Below, piece by piece: positions 55,787-64,000 of a DNA stretch of 64,000 bases. The notes beneath the pieces are model-generated. The model saw nothing but the letters and a program-made list of their open reading frames with translations. It ran no database searches and was not told where the DNA came from. The stretch spans positions 54,794,101 through 54,858,100 of the forward strand of contig CM069872.1 of assembly GCA_036172665.1 (NCBI GenBank), read 5' to 3'. Both the position numbers and the translations under genes were made by a program. This stretch comes from Prosopocoilus inquinatus (lineage: Eukaryota > Arthropoda > Insecta > Coleoptera > Lucanidae). Each line of letters opens with the position of its first letter. The stretch's first letter is position 1.

Positions 55787-57551
55787 CACGATATACAGAA
55801 CACTGGTACGCGCACTTGCCTATCTTCCCCATACAAAACGAGGAAGTCAAAACTAGTGCCTAGTTACGTGATTTAAATTTTACCGCTAGATGACACCAAT
55901 GTATGAAGGACTGTCACTAAACGTCATTAATGTACTTCCGCAGGTTATATTAGGTGTTTTAGGTACGGTTGTATGCGACGTATGTTCAGTATTTACGTGT
56001 GTATTAATGGCAAATTTTCGTTGGTGTGTAATGAAATAAAGAATAAACGGCGAGTGTCAAATTTAGCAAGCAATCAAACAGATGTAGAAAGATATTTACT
56101 AATGTTACGAACAAGTACGTTTTGCTATGATTTTTACAAACCTTTCAGAGGCTATCGGTATTATTTGTTTCTTGTATCTGTTTGGTAGTGGTGAAAGAAA
56201 GGGCAGATGTGAGATTAGTATTAGTTCAGTAGGAGCATACATTTAGTTGAGTAATAGCATCATCTGTCAGTGTTCTTCGAATGATTTCATTTCCACTGAC
56301 TTAACGATTTTTTACAAATTTTTCTTGAAATTGTATCAAGCACATAAAATGTTGCTTTAATATTGTGACACCTGCATTTTGGTTCATTCTTGAAGCCTTT
56401 CCGAAATCTATATTAACAATATTTCATAATTAATGGTATGAATCGCAAGTCTACATCTGTAACCCAAATTGGTTTGACAGCAGTTTATTCTCGTTAACTG
56501 AAAATTTAATTATGCTTTAAATATCTACTGTTTTGATTCACTGGCATTGAATCAACGCACAACGAGTATCTTCATCTTGTGTTATTACAAGATGCAAACA
56601 CTGACTGCAACCAGTGCAAATGAATCGAACATGCTATTTGTTTCGCTGTTCTTTATCAATTTCTTCGAGATTAATAAATCATTTTATTTTCTGAAAGAGC
56701 CAGAGTGAAACGTAGATAAACTTTCATTACGTTGGTCATAATCATCAGTTTTTTCAAACTTGTGATGCAAATGAAGACAAGTGCTACTCCTACGGTAATC
56801 TTGGAATAAGGGATGTAATCAGATTAAACAATATGTTTATTAAATTAGAAATAATATAAAGAAGGTTATGAGCCTCTCACATAACACTTGATATTTTCAG
56901 CTTCGATGGAATTAATTTGCAAGGTCATCAAATTTGAAGGAAACAAGCAGCAGTAACGTTTAGGTGTATTAACTTTATGCACTTTTGGTGTCACTTGCAT
57001 GCAGAACTGATGTTACTAGATAGGTACTTTTGTGAGTTTATATCCACTCATTATATTGAGTACATTTTAATCAGCACATCAGTCAGTTTAATGCCGGATG
57101 GATTGGTGGATATTCTAGGTTAGATAGCAATCTTACGATGAGTTCATGTTTATGTTAAAATCTCCTTGCTTCAATACAAATTAACTCTGAGAAGTCTTGC
57201 TATTTTGACTGCAATGTAACTAAATTAGGAAACGAATTAAATTATTCGCCAATCCATACCCTCTTTAAATTAAAATTTCTACGCCTGACAAATTCGCTTT
57301 AAATTCATAGTTAAAATTTAAAATGCAGTATTTAACCTCAAACTAGTTTTTGCGTAGTGACCTCTGTTTATCTCTGCCCATTTGTGTGTTTACCACAAGA
57401 GCCTCAGAAGAATCGGCTGCGGAATTTGATAAGAATGACAGTCCGCGATACGGTTCTGCCATCTAGCGAATTTTTACAAACTACTCAACTTGCTCAAAAT
57501 TTTAAACTGAAAATGGCGGCGAGTGAGCGTACCAGTGTTCTCTATATCGTG
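55787..57551. mobile_element. 1765-bp TIR transposon inserted in the Ly6 array, 8-bp duplication
   Basis: The left end CACGATATACAGAACACTGG then TACGC, and the right end read in reverse CACGATATAGAGAACACTGG then TACGC, form ~25-bp inverted terminal repeats with one mismatch. A perfect 8-bp target duplication (GTGTGGAG) flanks it. CGCTAGATG near the left end and CATCTAGCG near the right end are subterminal inverted repeats. The interior is clearly more AT-rich than its surroundings and has no frame beyond about 75 codons, so it is non-autonomous or decayed. An 8-bp duplication is typical of hAT and P superfamily elements; the exact family is not assigned. The intact ends and duplication suggest a fairly recent insertion. 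Confidence 0.95.
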
Positions 57552-57559
57552 GTGTGGAG
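57552..57559. repeat. Right target-site duplication GTGTGGAG
   Basis: Second copy of the 8-bp duplication. The normal array spacer resumes immediately with ATTTAGAAATAAAAATTG. Confidence 0.95.
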
Positions 57560-58197
57560 ATTTAGAAATAAAAATTGTTTTAGTTCTCGAAAAAAATGAG
57601 TCTTTTTTACGAGGCCGGAAAATTCTTGGAGGTGTAGTCATATTTTCGTAACGGCCATCGAGCTGATGGTGTGTGTGGCGGTTCATTGTACACGAACGTC
57701 GTTGTAATCTTATTCTTAAGGGGCTCTTAAAAACAAAAATTCTAATACGTGTGTAATTAAGTGAAAGGGAGTTAATTACATTAAACAATAACAAATGAAG
57801 TATTACAGTAAGTTATAAAAAACAGAGGAAACGAGTGGGCGAGCACGTAAGGATAACTTCCCCGTCGCGTTGTCGCTCTAGAGCATTCCGGACGAACTTT
57901 CTTCCCAATCTGCAGTAAATCGCTCATCCGGTAGACCATCGTGAGTATTAGGTTATGTACGGTGGGTGAAGTTATATCTGGTTATTCGGTCGGGTCTCGC
58001 CCCAAGGAGCACTCTCCGTGGATGCGGCTTTAAGTTTAATCCTTTACGCCGGAAGAATTCCCAAAACACAAAACGCTCGCCCGCTGCGGAATTATTTTCG
58101 TTCCTGGGAAATCACGACACACCAAAAATTTCGAGGACTTGATTTGGAAAGACAACATGCTCTAGGATGGTGAGCCAATATTTTCAGTTGCTTGTGT
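57560..58197. other. Array spacer, resumed after the insertion
   Basis: This is continuous with the spacer interrupted at 55786. It lacks a short TTCTCCC...GGGCGATAATT segment after AAGGGGCTCTT near 57727. Otherwise it has the standard block order up to the pseudogene. Confidence 0.75.
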
Positions 58198-58644
58198 TTA
58201 TAGATGCACGACAAGGTACGCGCAGAGATAAAACCTGGCAAACACACCGGACAGGTTCTTCTGCACAGCCATAGCGACCATTAAATTACAAAGGTCTGTT
58301 GTACACGAATCGTTGTATGTGCGCTTGCTCCCCACGTTTGTACGTACGTACACGTGTCAAGGTGTGTCCGCAATCTCTGTCCACCGACCAATTGGATCCA
58401 TTACTCTCAATGATCACTGTACATGCTGTAAAGTTTGCTCCACAAGTGCTGCTTGTTTCATTGTGCTTCACCGGATCTACGCAGGATGCATCCTTTTCAT
58501 CATGCATCATTCATGCATCCAACCGTTCCTATTCGAATAGTAGCACCAGTAACATCTCAGTGCTTGCGTATCAGACAAGAAAGTCGCTAGCCATGCAGTG
58601 GCCCAGAAGACGGTCGCTTTGCAGAAAACGCTGCGAGATGACAT
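58198..58644 (-). pseudogene. Ly6 array pseudogene with two frameshifts
   Basis: It starts with an intact ATG (58642-58644) and signal peptide (MSSRSVFCKATVFW, then LSDTQA), and the domain opens LRCYWC. A short ATGCATGA-type tandem duplication near 58500-58512 shifts the frame into a TGA. The downstream domain continues in another frame (CVDPVKHN, NWSVDRDCG). A second shift lies between about 58325 and 58365, around the TACGTACGTAC tract. After it CTTDLCN and the NLSGVFA tail return. Positions three and seven, cysteine in the central genes, are tryptophan or absent here. The locus cannot make a full Ly6 protein unless it is rescued. It is otherwise well preserved, so loss is recent. An assembly error at the short repeats is the main alternative. 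Confidence 0.88.
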
Positions 58645-59506
58645 TTTATAAAGCGTAAAACGAACTGGTTAATTATTGCGATCAGGTCCTACTAGTTTTC
58701 ACTGGGCGCAGTCAGTCGTCAGTCAAAAAAGAAACATTCAAATTTCCAAGGTTACTGGGTGCCGCTGAGTTACTCTGAATTTTGCGAGGTAAAGAGAACA
58801 CACCTAATGCTTTTCCCCTCGTGGTTACTGTTTACGTCATGAGGCTCTTACGGAAATTATTTTGCGGATACCCTCAATTATTCAGTGGTTCCTTGAGATT
58901 GATCATTGTTTGCATGCGTAACAAACTTTTTCTTCCGGAAGTTAGAATAATAGCTTGGCTAAAAATGGAAACATCAGCTTTGGACGTAATTATTAGGTCG
59001 CAAACAAATCGTCGTTGTAATCTTTTTCTTTCTTACGTGGCTCCTCTCCTGTTTTTTTTTTTCTTGTCTCGAACGGACGGAGAAACATTCTAATAAGTGT
59101 ATTTAAGTGAAAAGAGAGGGTTAAGTACATTAAGCAATAAGAAATGAAGTATTACAGGAAACGAAGGGGCGAGCACGCAAGGATAACTTCCCCCGTCGCG
59201 TCGTCGGTCTAGATCTATCGCATTCCGGACGAGCTTCCTCCTAACCTGCAGTAAATCGCTCATCCGGGAGTCCATCATGAGTATTAGGTTATGTCCGGTG
59301 GGTGAAGTTATATCTGGCTGTTCTGTCGGGTCTCGCCCCCAACGAGCACCACCCTCCGAGGGTGCGATTTTAAGTTTAATCCTTTAGGCGAATTTCCAAA
59401 GCAAAAAATTCACGCCCGGTCGAGAATTTTCATTCTTGAGATGCCGCCGTAAATTAGAAAGTTCGAGGACTTGACTTTAAAGAAGGACGCGTCCAAAAAA
59501 TGTTAG
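58645..59506. other. Array spacer, diverged, with a family E segment
   Basis: GGTTACTGTTTACGTCATGA near 58824 and GATTGATCATTGTTTGCATG near 58897 are family E and element sequences also seen at 50.55 kb and 61 kb. After that the usual spacer blocks return (GGAAACGAAGGGGCGAGCAC, AGGTTATGTCCGGTGGGTGA). No gene is present. Confidence 0.65.
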
Positions 59507-59932
59507 TTACGTGGCACGGTGCACGCCGAAGCAAAACATGACGATCACGCCGGAGAGGTCCTTCACGGCGACCGCCTGATCAATCGAAGTAGCAACCTTC
59601 GAATTGCAAAGGTCCGTCGAACACCAATCTTTGTAGGTATGATTGTTCCCCGTCCGGGAATTTACACGTATCGTTTCGAATGAGAATCCACAACGTCTGC
59701 GTATCATATAAACAGATCCGGATCGCTCAACTTTCAGTGTGCACGCTTGGCGGTAGGCGTCACAAGTCCAGATACTTGCATTGAATTTCGCTGGATCCTC
59801 GCAAGGTGAATCGTGCAACCAATGGCGCGGTACCGTTTCGTAGCAGTGGTAACATCTTAGCGCCTGCGTATTAGGCAAGAAGATCGGTAGCCAAACGGCG
59901 GCCCAGAAAAGTAAAACGGTGCGAGATGACAT
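59507..59932 (-). CDS. Ly6/uPAR-type secreted protein, array gene 7 (8-cysteine subclass)
   Basis: This encodes 141 residues, with its ATG at 59930-59932. The signal peptide is MSSRTVLLFWAAVWLPIFLP then NTQA, shorter by four residues than in its sisters. The domain opens LRCYHC (Cys27, Cys30) and closes CSTDLCNS. Only eight cysteines are present: the third and seventh of the central genes are missing, as in the gene at 39510 and the pseudogene at 58198. Sequons include NAS and NHT. The tail KDLSGVIVMFCFGVHRAT resembles that of array gene 1. It is the first gene of the series in transcriptional direction. A ~130-bp insertion lies just upstream of its start in place of the short leader seen in the other copies. 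Confidence 0.9.
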   Translation of the reverse strand: MSSRTVLLFWAAVWLPIFLPNTQALRCYHCYETVPRHWLHDSPCEDPAKFNASIWTCDAYRQACTLKVERSGSVYMIRRRCGFSFETIRVNSRTGNNHTYKDWCSTDLCNSKVATSIDQAVAVKDLSGVIVMFCFGVHRAT

Positions 59933-59954
59933 TTCGTAGAGCGTGACGTATGGG

Positions 59955-60085
59955 CCGAGTTAAGTGAACAATCAAATTGCACAAAATCGACGGTCCAACT
60001 AAACCCTCTGACCAATCACCAATTGAGAAAGGTGAACGCGTGGTTTCGTCTGACCACATGGACTGTTCACTTACCGCAGCCTAAA
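59955..60085 (-). other. Leader insertion or 5' UTR intron of array gene 7
   Basis: In the other array genes the ACGTCACGCTCTACGA leader is preceded directly by a (C)AACCAAATCGT-type sequence. Here about 130 bp intervene. On the minus strand the insertion starts with GCGGTAAGTGAAC, a canonical splice-donor string, but no clear acceptor AG lies at the other end. TAAGTGAACA (59961) and TGTTCACTTA (60064) are perfect inverted repeats near the two ends. A small MITE-like insertion and a short 5' UTR intron are both possible. Confidence 0.5.
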
Positions 60086-60500
60086 ATTGGTTGATAATTG
60101 CAAGCACTTCCTACTACTGGATTCCACTGAGCACGCTCAGCCCCAAGGTTGGCAAAACTGTTTGATATTGCATCCAGCGGATTGCCTCGTTCCCATTTAA
60201 CATGCAACTTGAAATTTCCTCCCGCAAAAAATAACTCGCGACGTCACACGAAACTCTTATCCGTCACAGTGACGCAAAGCAGAGTGACTTTTAGTCTGTT
60301 GCCTAAAGCTTAATCGAATTCCCAAAAAATGGAATCAATTCTGTGGTCCTATTGATCAAATAACGCAAAAATCTCGTTCTTGTGCCCTCACGTGACGTGA
60401 CGTAACGAGATTAGCACCCTCCGCTCCCCTCCGCTGGTCAAGGCAACCTTCTAATATACGGTACAGCTCTACCAACCTTGTTCCGCCTTAATGGTCGGCG
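60086..60500. other. Upstream flank of the Ly6 array
   Basis: The first ~70 bp still resemble the leader side of the array genes (GGTTGATAATTGCAAGC, CCTACTA, CTCAGCCC), and homology then ends. This is the outer boundary of the array. No further gene is seen. Confidence 0.65.
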
Positions 60501-61035
60501 GCCCGAGGCTGAGAAACAATATTCACAGAAGGAATGCCACGAGAGAAAAAGAAAATGGACGTAGACTCGGCAAAAGACGAGACGAGACGGGAAATAAGAC
60601 AAAAACATGTGCGGTGGTTGTAGTTGAGTTGGGGGCGGAGGAAACATCCCGAGAACAAAGCGAAAAAAAATTTGGAGCGTCACCCTATCATCGGAAAGTA
60701 TGGGGAGTGGGGATGAAGGAAAGCGGAAGAGGAAGGAGATCCCGTGGCAAACGGAAATCCGATGGTTTTAGACGAACACCATGGTGTGTCCGGGGAAAAG
60801 TCAGAGGTACTCCCGCCAGACAAATCAAAAAAGGAGGGGAGGAGGCTCGGGGGAAGTACGAGGAGAAAAAAAAAAACTAGAGCTCCAGCGGGAAATAAAG
60901 AAGACCACGTTGCTGCGTTTCCAAGATTCACGTCCGGAGAAGTTGCGATTTTGCGATGGCGTAATACTTTTCTCCTACTGGTCACCGTTTATGTCATGAA
61001 ACCGGCGAATTGCATTTCGTCCGGCTGATTTGGGG
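60501..61035. repeat. Repeat segment shared with 50.0-50.7 kb
   Basis: GAAGGAATGCCACGAGAG, GGAGCGTCACCCTATCATCG, GAAAGTATGGGGAGTGGGGA, GAAAGCGGAAGAGGAAGGAG, GCCAGACAAATCAAAAAAGG, CGTCCGGAGAAGTTGCGATT and CTACTGGTCACCGTTTATGT follow the order of the segment at 50030-50700. Open frames (60491-60880, 60744-61028) are purine-rich translations, not genes. Confidence 0.7.
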
Positions 61036-62245
61036 AACCCTCAAGTAAATGAAAAGCGCTTCTTGAAACGTGACAAACGGTGGTGCGGTGGTACAGGAGA
61101 GATAAAAAAAAAATCTCGTGTTGGTTACTGTTTATGTCATGAAGCCGTCATCCTGCGCCGCGAACCCACGACTGTTCAACGGCCCCCGTTTGAGTCTAAT
61201 CATTGCTGGCATGTGTGTTTCTGTCCGGAAGAAAAGCTTACTTCCGGTCTAGAGTCGCAATTAGGTTTCGTCCGAGACAAATTTGGGAAACCTCCAAGTA
61301 AATGAAAAGCATTTCTTCAAACGTGACAGACGGTGGTGCGATGGTACAGGAGAGATAAGAAAAATTCTCCTATTGGTTATTGTTTATGTCATGAAGCCAT
61401 CATCTTGCTTCCGCGCCCCCCGTTTGAACCTGATCACTGTTGGCGTGTGCGTTTCTCGTCGGAAGCCACGACCGGAAGAGAAGCTTACTTCCAACTTAGA
61501 GTTGCAATTACGTTCCGTCCGGCAGATTTGAGAAACCCTCAAGTAAATGAAAAGCGTTTCTTCAAACGTGACAAACGGTGGTGCGGTGGTACAGGAGAGA
61601 TAAAAAAATCTCCTGTTGGTTACTGTTTATGTCATGAAGCCGTCTTCCCACGCCGCGAACCCTCAAGTAAATGAAAAGCGTTTCTTCAAACGTGACAAAC
61701 GGTGGTGCGGTGGTACGGGAGAGATAAAAAAATCTCCTGTTGGTTACTGTTTATGTCATGAAGCCGTCTTCCCACGCCGCGAACCCTCAAGTAAATGAAA
61801 AGCGTTTCTTCGAACATGACAAACGGTGGTGCGGTGGTACAGGAGAGATAAAAAAATCTCCTGTTGGTTACTGTTTATGTCATGAAGCCGTCTTCCCACG
61901 CCGCGAACCCTCAAGTAAATGAAAAGCGTTTCTTCGAACGTGACAAACGGTGGTGCGGTGGTACAGGAGAGATAAAAGAAATCTCCTGTTGGTTACTGTT
62001 TATGTCATGAAGCTGTCTTTCCACGCCGCGAACCCTCAAGTAAATGAAAAGCGTTTCTTCGAACGTGACAAACGGTGGTGCGGTGGTACAGGAGAGATAA
62101 AAAAAATCTCCTGTTGGTTACTGTTTATGTCATGAAGCCGTCTTCCCACGCCGCGAACCCTCAAGCAAATGAAAAGCGTTTTTTCAAACGTGACAAACGG
62201 TGGTGCGGTGGTACAGGAAAGATAAGAACAAAAAAAGAAACGCCT
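61036..62245 (+). repeat. Family E array: two ~250-bp and five 124-bp units
   Basis: CAAGTAAATGAAAAGCG, or its close variants, starts at 61042, 61295, 61540, 61664, 61788, 61912, 62037 and 62162 (spacings 253, 245, 124, 124, 124, 125, 125). Each unit continues GTGACAAACGGTGGTGCGGT, GGTACAGGAGAGATAA, TCCTGTTGGTTACTGTTTAT and CATGAAGCCGTC. The longer units also hold GTTTGA(G/A)(T/C)CTAATCATTGCTGGC and GGAAGAGAAGCTTACTTCC. The short units arose by loss of that half. Repeated LLVTVYVMK frames are translations of the unit. Confidence 0.95.
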
Positions 62246-62605
62246 GCTTCCTGCAATAATTGATTTAAACAAACAGCGAAGCTCATCTCGACCATCCTTT
62301 TTATTAACTGCCTTAAATTTTTTTTTCTTTTTCATTTTAAAATTTCGCATTCAAGTCTACTTTCGCAAGAGGCTTCGCGCAGTGGTGGAGGAATCTTCTT
62401 GATCTCCTTGTACCTGAATTAACCCGGCAACCTCAACGAAGGGGTGGATTTTTCCAGCCACGTGCGAAGCTAATAACTATTTATTTGTTCGGCGGCGCCG
62501 TTGCGGGCTAAATATATCACATAATCGCGAATGAAAATCTCGAGCGTAATTGCAAAATTGCATGCGCCCCCTCCTGGCTATTATGATTTAACCGTTTTCT
62601 TTACG
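62246..62605. other. Intergenic DNA, no gene recognised
   Basis: Nothing was recognised beyond T/A runs at about 62318-62340. Confidence 0.5.
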
Positions 62606-62609
62606 ATCG

Positions 62610-63290
62610 GCGGGGCGGGGGAGGAGCGGAGGGCAAGAAATCGCTTTTCTCCATTTGCAGTCTTGCAACCGGAATTTAAATCTCTTGTTTCCTTGTCGGG
62701 AAACGACAGTCTACACGTCACTTGGCGATGAGTGACGTAAACAGTCGGATTAATTTATTGAAAATACGGCCCTGCACTTAAGGGTGGTTATCAAAGGGTT
62801 CGCGCCAAGTTCGAACCATGATCACCTGCAACCGAACTCTCGAACTGTTTGTAAGTCAGAGAATTTATATGATTTTAGTGACATAACTTCAGCGGGAATA
62901 TCCAGATGTTCGATTTACCTTACGCAACAGTCGGTGCAAGTTCCAGCAGGGCGGGTGAGGAGTGCAGGGTAAAAAATCGCTTTTCTCCATTTGCAGTCTT
63001 GCAACCGGAATTTAAATCTCTTGTTTCCATGTCGGGAAACGACAGTCTACACGTCACTTGGGGATGAGTGACGTAAGCAGTCGGATTAGTTTATTGAAAA
63101 CTCGGCGCTGCGCTTAAGGGTGGTTATGAAAGGGTTCGCGCCGGGTTCGAACCATGATCACCTGCCACCGAACTCTCGAACTGCACTTATAACTCAGGGA
63201 ACTTATATGATTTGAGTGACCTAACTTCAGCGGGAATGTCCAGATGTTCGATTTACCTTTTCGAAACAGTCGGCGCGAGTTCCAGCAAAA
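62610..63290 (+). repeat. Direct tandem duplication, 336-bp unit
   Basis: TCGCTTTTCTCCATTTGCAG starts at 62641 and 62977. Copies remain collinear through GGGAAACGACAGTCTACACG, GATGAGTGACGTAA, AAGGGTGGTTAT, TTCGAACCATGATCACCTGC and TCCAGATGTTCGATTTACCT. Divergence is roughly 8-10 percent. The GGTTCGAACC string near 63139 resembles a polymerase III B box, but no tRNA fold surrounds it. Confidence 0.92.
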
Positions 63291-63395
63291 ACCTTGGACC
63301 TCAGTATTTAGGTCAGGACGTTGTTCCGTACACAGATTTCATTAATTGAAAGGCTAGTCACGTTTACCGTAACAACCATCGGACGTTGCCAGAGC
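63291..63395. other. Short unique spacer
   Basis: No feature was recognised between the 336-bp duplication and the kappaB-like repeat. Confidence 0.5.
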
Positions 63396-64000
63396 CCAGG
63401 GGGAATTCCCCGCCGCGCTACGTTTCGTTCATTCACTTACATTGCGGAAGACGCAGACTACAAACACCCAAGATTTTCAGCTTCTCGTTCTTTCCATTGC
63501 TTACTTCACGCTTAAGTTGGTTGTGATTCTCGAAAGTTTGCGAAACCTCGGGGGAATTCCCCCTCGGATTATATTTTGAAAGGAAAAAAAAACTCGTTTT
63601 TTTTTTAAATTTTTTTACTTCGCGGTTTGCGTTCGGTTGTGTTTGTTTCAACTTAACTGGAAGCTTGGGAGAATTCCCCTTAAGGTAAATTAGTGAGGAA
63701 ATTCCTCGTACGGTGCATTTTGAGGGAGTTCCCCTTGTTAAAAAAAAAAAAAAATGGAAATTTATTTTTTGCTTCGCCGTTTGTGTTTATTGTAACTTCC
63801 GGAAGTTTGTGAACCCTCCGGAAGAATTCCTCCTACGGTATATTTTGGGGGAATTCCCCTTGCGTTATATTTTGAAGAAAAAAAAATTGAAAATGAATTT
63901 GTTACCTCGCGGTTTGTATTTGGTCGTGTGTATTGTAACTTCTGGCGACTTGCAAAGCTTTGGGGGAATTTCTCGTACGGTGCGCTTTGGGGGAATTCCC
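63396..64000 (+). repeat. Repeat with clustered kappaB-like palindromes, cut by window end
   Basis: GGGGGAATTCCCC or near variants occur at 63399, 63550, 63667 (GGGAGAATTCCCC), 63695 (GAGGAAATTCCTC), 63724 (GGGAGTTCCCC), 63820 (GAAGAATTCCTCC), 63847, 63961 (arm-changed) and 63989. They sit in an imperfect ~130-150-bp unit that also carries GTATTGTAACTTC(C/T)GG, (G)TACGGTG(C)(A)TTTTG and A-run blocks. The core fits the NF-kappaB/Rel consensus GGGRNNYYCC. Whether any is used as a binding site cannot be told from sequence. The array continues beyond the window. Confidence 0.75.

Noticed and set aside
61333..62263. Recurring + frames with LLVTVYVMKPSS
   Set aside because: These are translations of the 124-bp family E unit in shifting frames, with no start or stop conservation.
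63130..63165. GGTTCGAACC as part of a tRNA gene or tRNA-derived SINE
   Set aside because: B-box-like, but the flanking bases do not form T-arm and acceptor stems, no A box is at the expected distance, and the string is an inherent palindrome.

Overview
The window looks like nuclear DNA of an arthropod, most likely an insect. There are no operons, ribosome-binding sites or dense ORFs. Spacers are long, AT-rich and full of homopolymers, short AGGTTAGGTTAA-type tracts recur, and most of the length is tandem or dispersed repeat. The species cannot be named from the sequence. About 50 of the 64 kb carries no recognisable gene.

The only convincing protein-coding content is a family of small secreted Ly6/uPAR-type (three-finger) proteins, all on the minus strand. 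A lone member lies at 39510-39947, and a detached terminal-exon-like fragment lies at 40740-40862. A head-to-tail array at 49.3-59.9 kb holds six intact single-exon genes, one frameshifted pseudogene and one 3'-end remnant, with a repeat unit of about 1.4 kb. Each intact protein has a signal peptide, a cysteine-rich domain that opens with L-x-C-x-x-C and closes with C-[AST]-T-D-L-C-N, and a short hydrophobic tail that could be a GPI signal. The ATG of the conserved Met-Ser-Ser motif is the real start: every longer open frame upstream begins at a TTG. Five members have ten domain cysteines. The other three (39.5, 58.2 and 59.5 kb) lack the same two, which suggests a co-lost disulfide.

The array has been reshaped repeatedly. 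The four central genes are mosaics of each other, as expected from gene conversion or unequal exchange. One spacer lacks about 0.4 kb. One spacer contains a 1765-bp insertion with terminal inverted repeats and a perfect 8-bp target-site duplication.

Repeat layout: family A (core GCGACATTCTGATATTTCC) lies in + orientation at 0-5.6 kb and in - orientation at 8.7-12.4 kb. Family B (AGCTTGT/GTACCGACCACC) lies at 14.4-16.4 kb and, inverted, at 20.6-21.2 kb. A 143-bp minisatellite fills 17.8-19.0 kb. Family D lies at 24.4-26.1 kb and holds a partly palindromic insertion, with related pieces at 28.8-29.7 kb. Family E (GTTGGTTACTGTTTATGTC) lies inverted at 26.7-27.1 kb and as a 124-bp array at 61.0-62.2 kb. 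Family F (GTTAGTACGATT) spans 34.8-43.5 kb and includes a ~174-bp satellite at 37.45-38.93 kb. A foldback element lies at 44.84-45.20 kb and a 943-bp TA-flanked element at 45.77-46.71 kb. The right edge has a repeat whose unit carries kappaB-like GGGGAATTCCCC palindromes.

All calls rest on reading the sequence by eye. No database search or alignment program was available, so repeat boundaries are approximate except where target-site duplications fix them.
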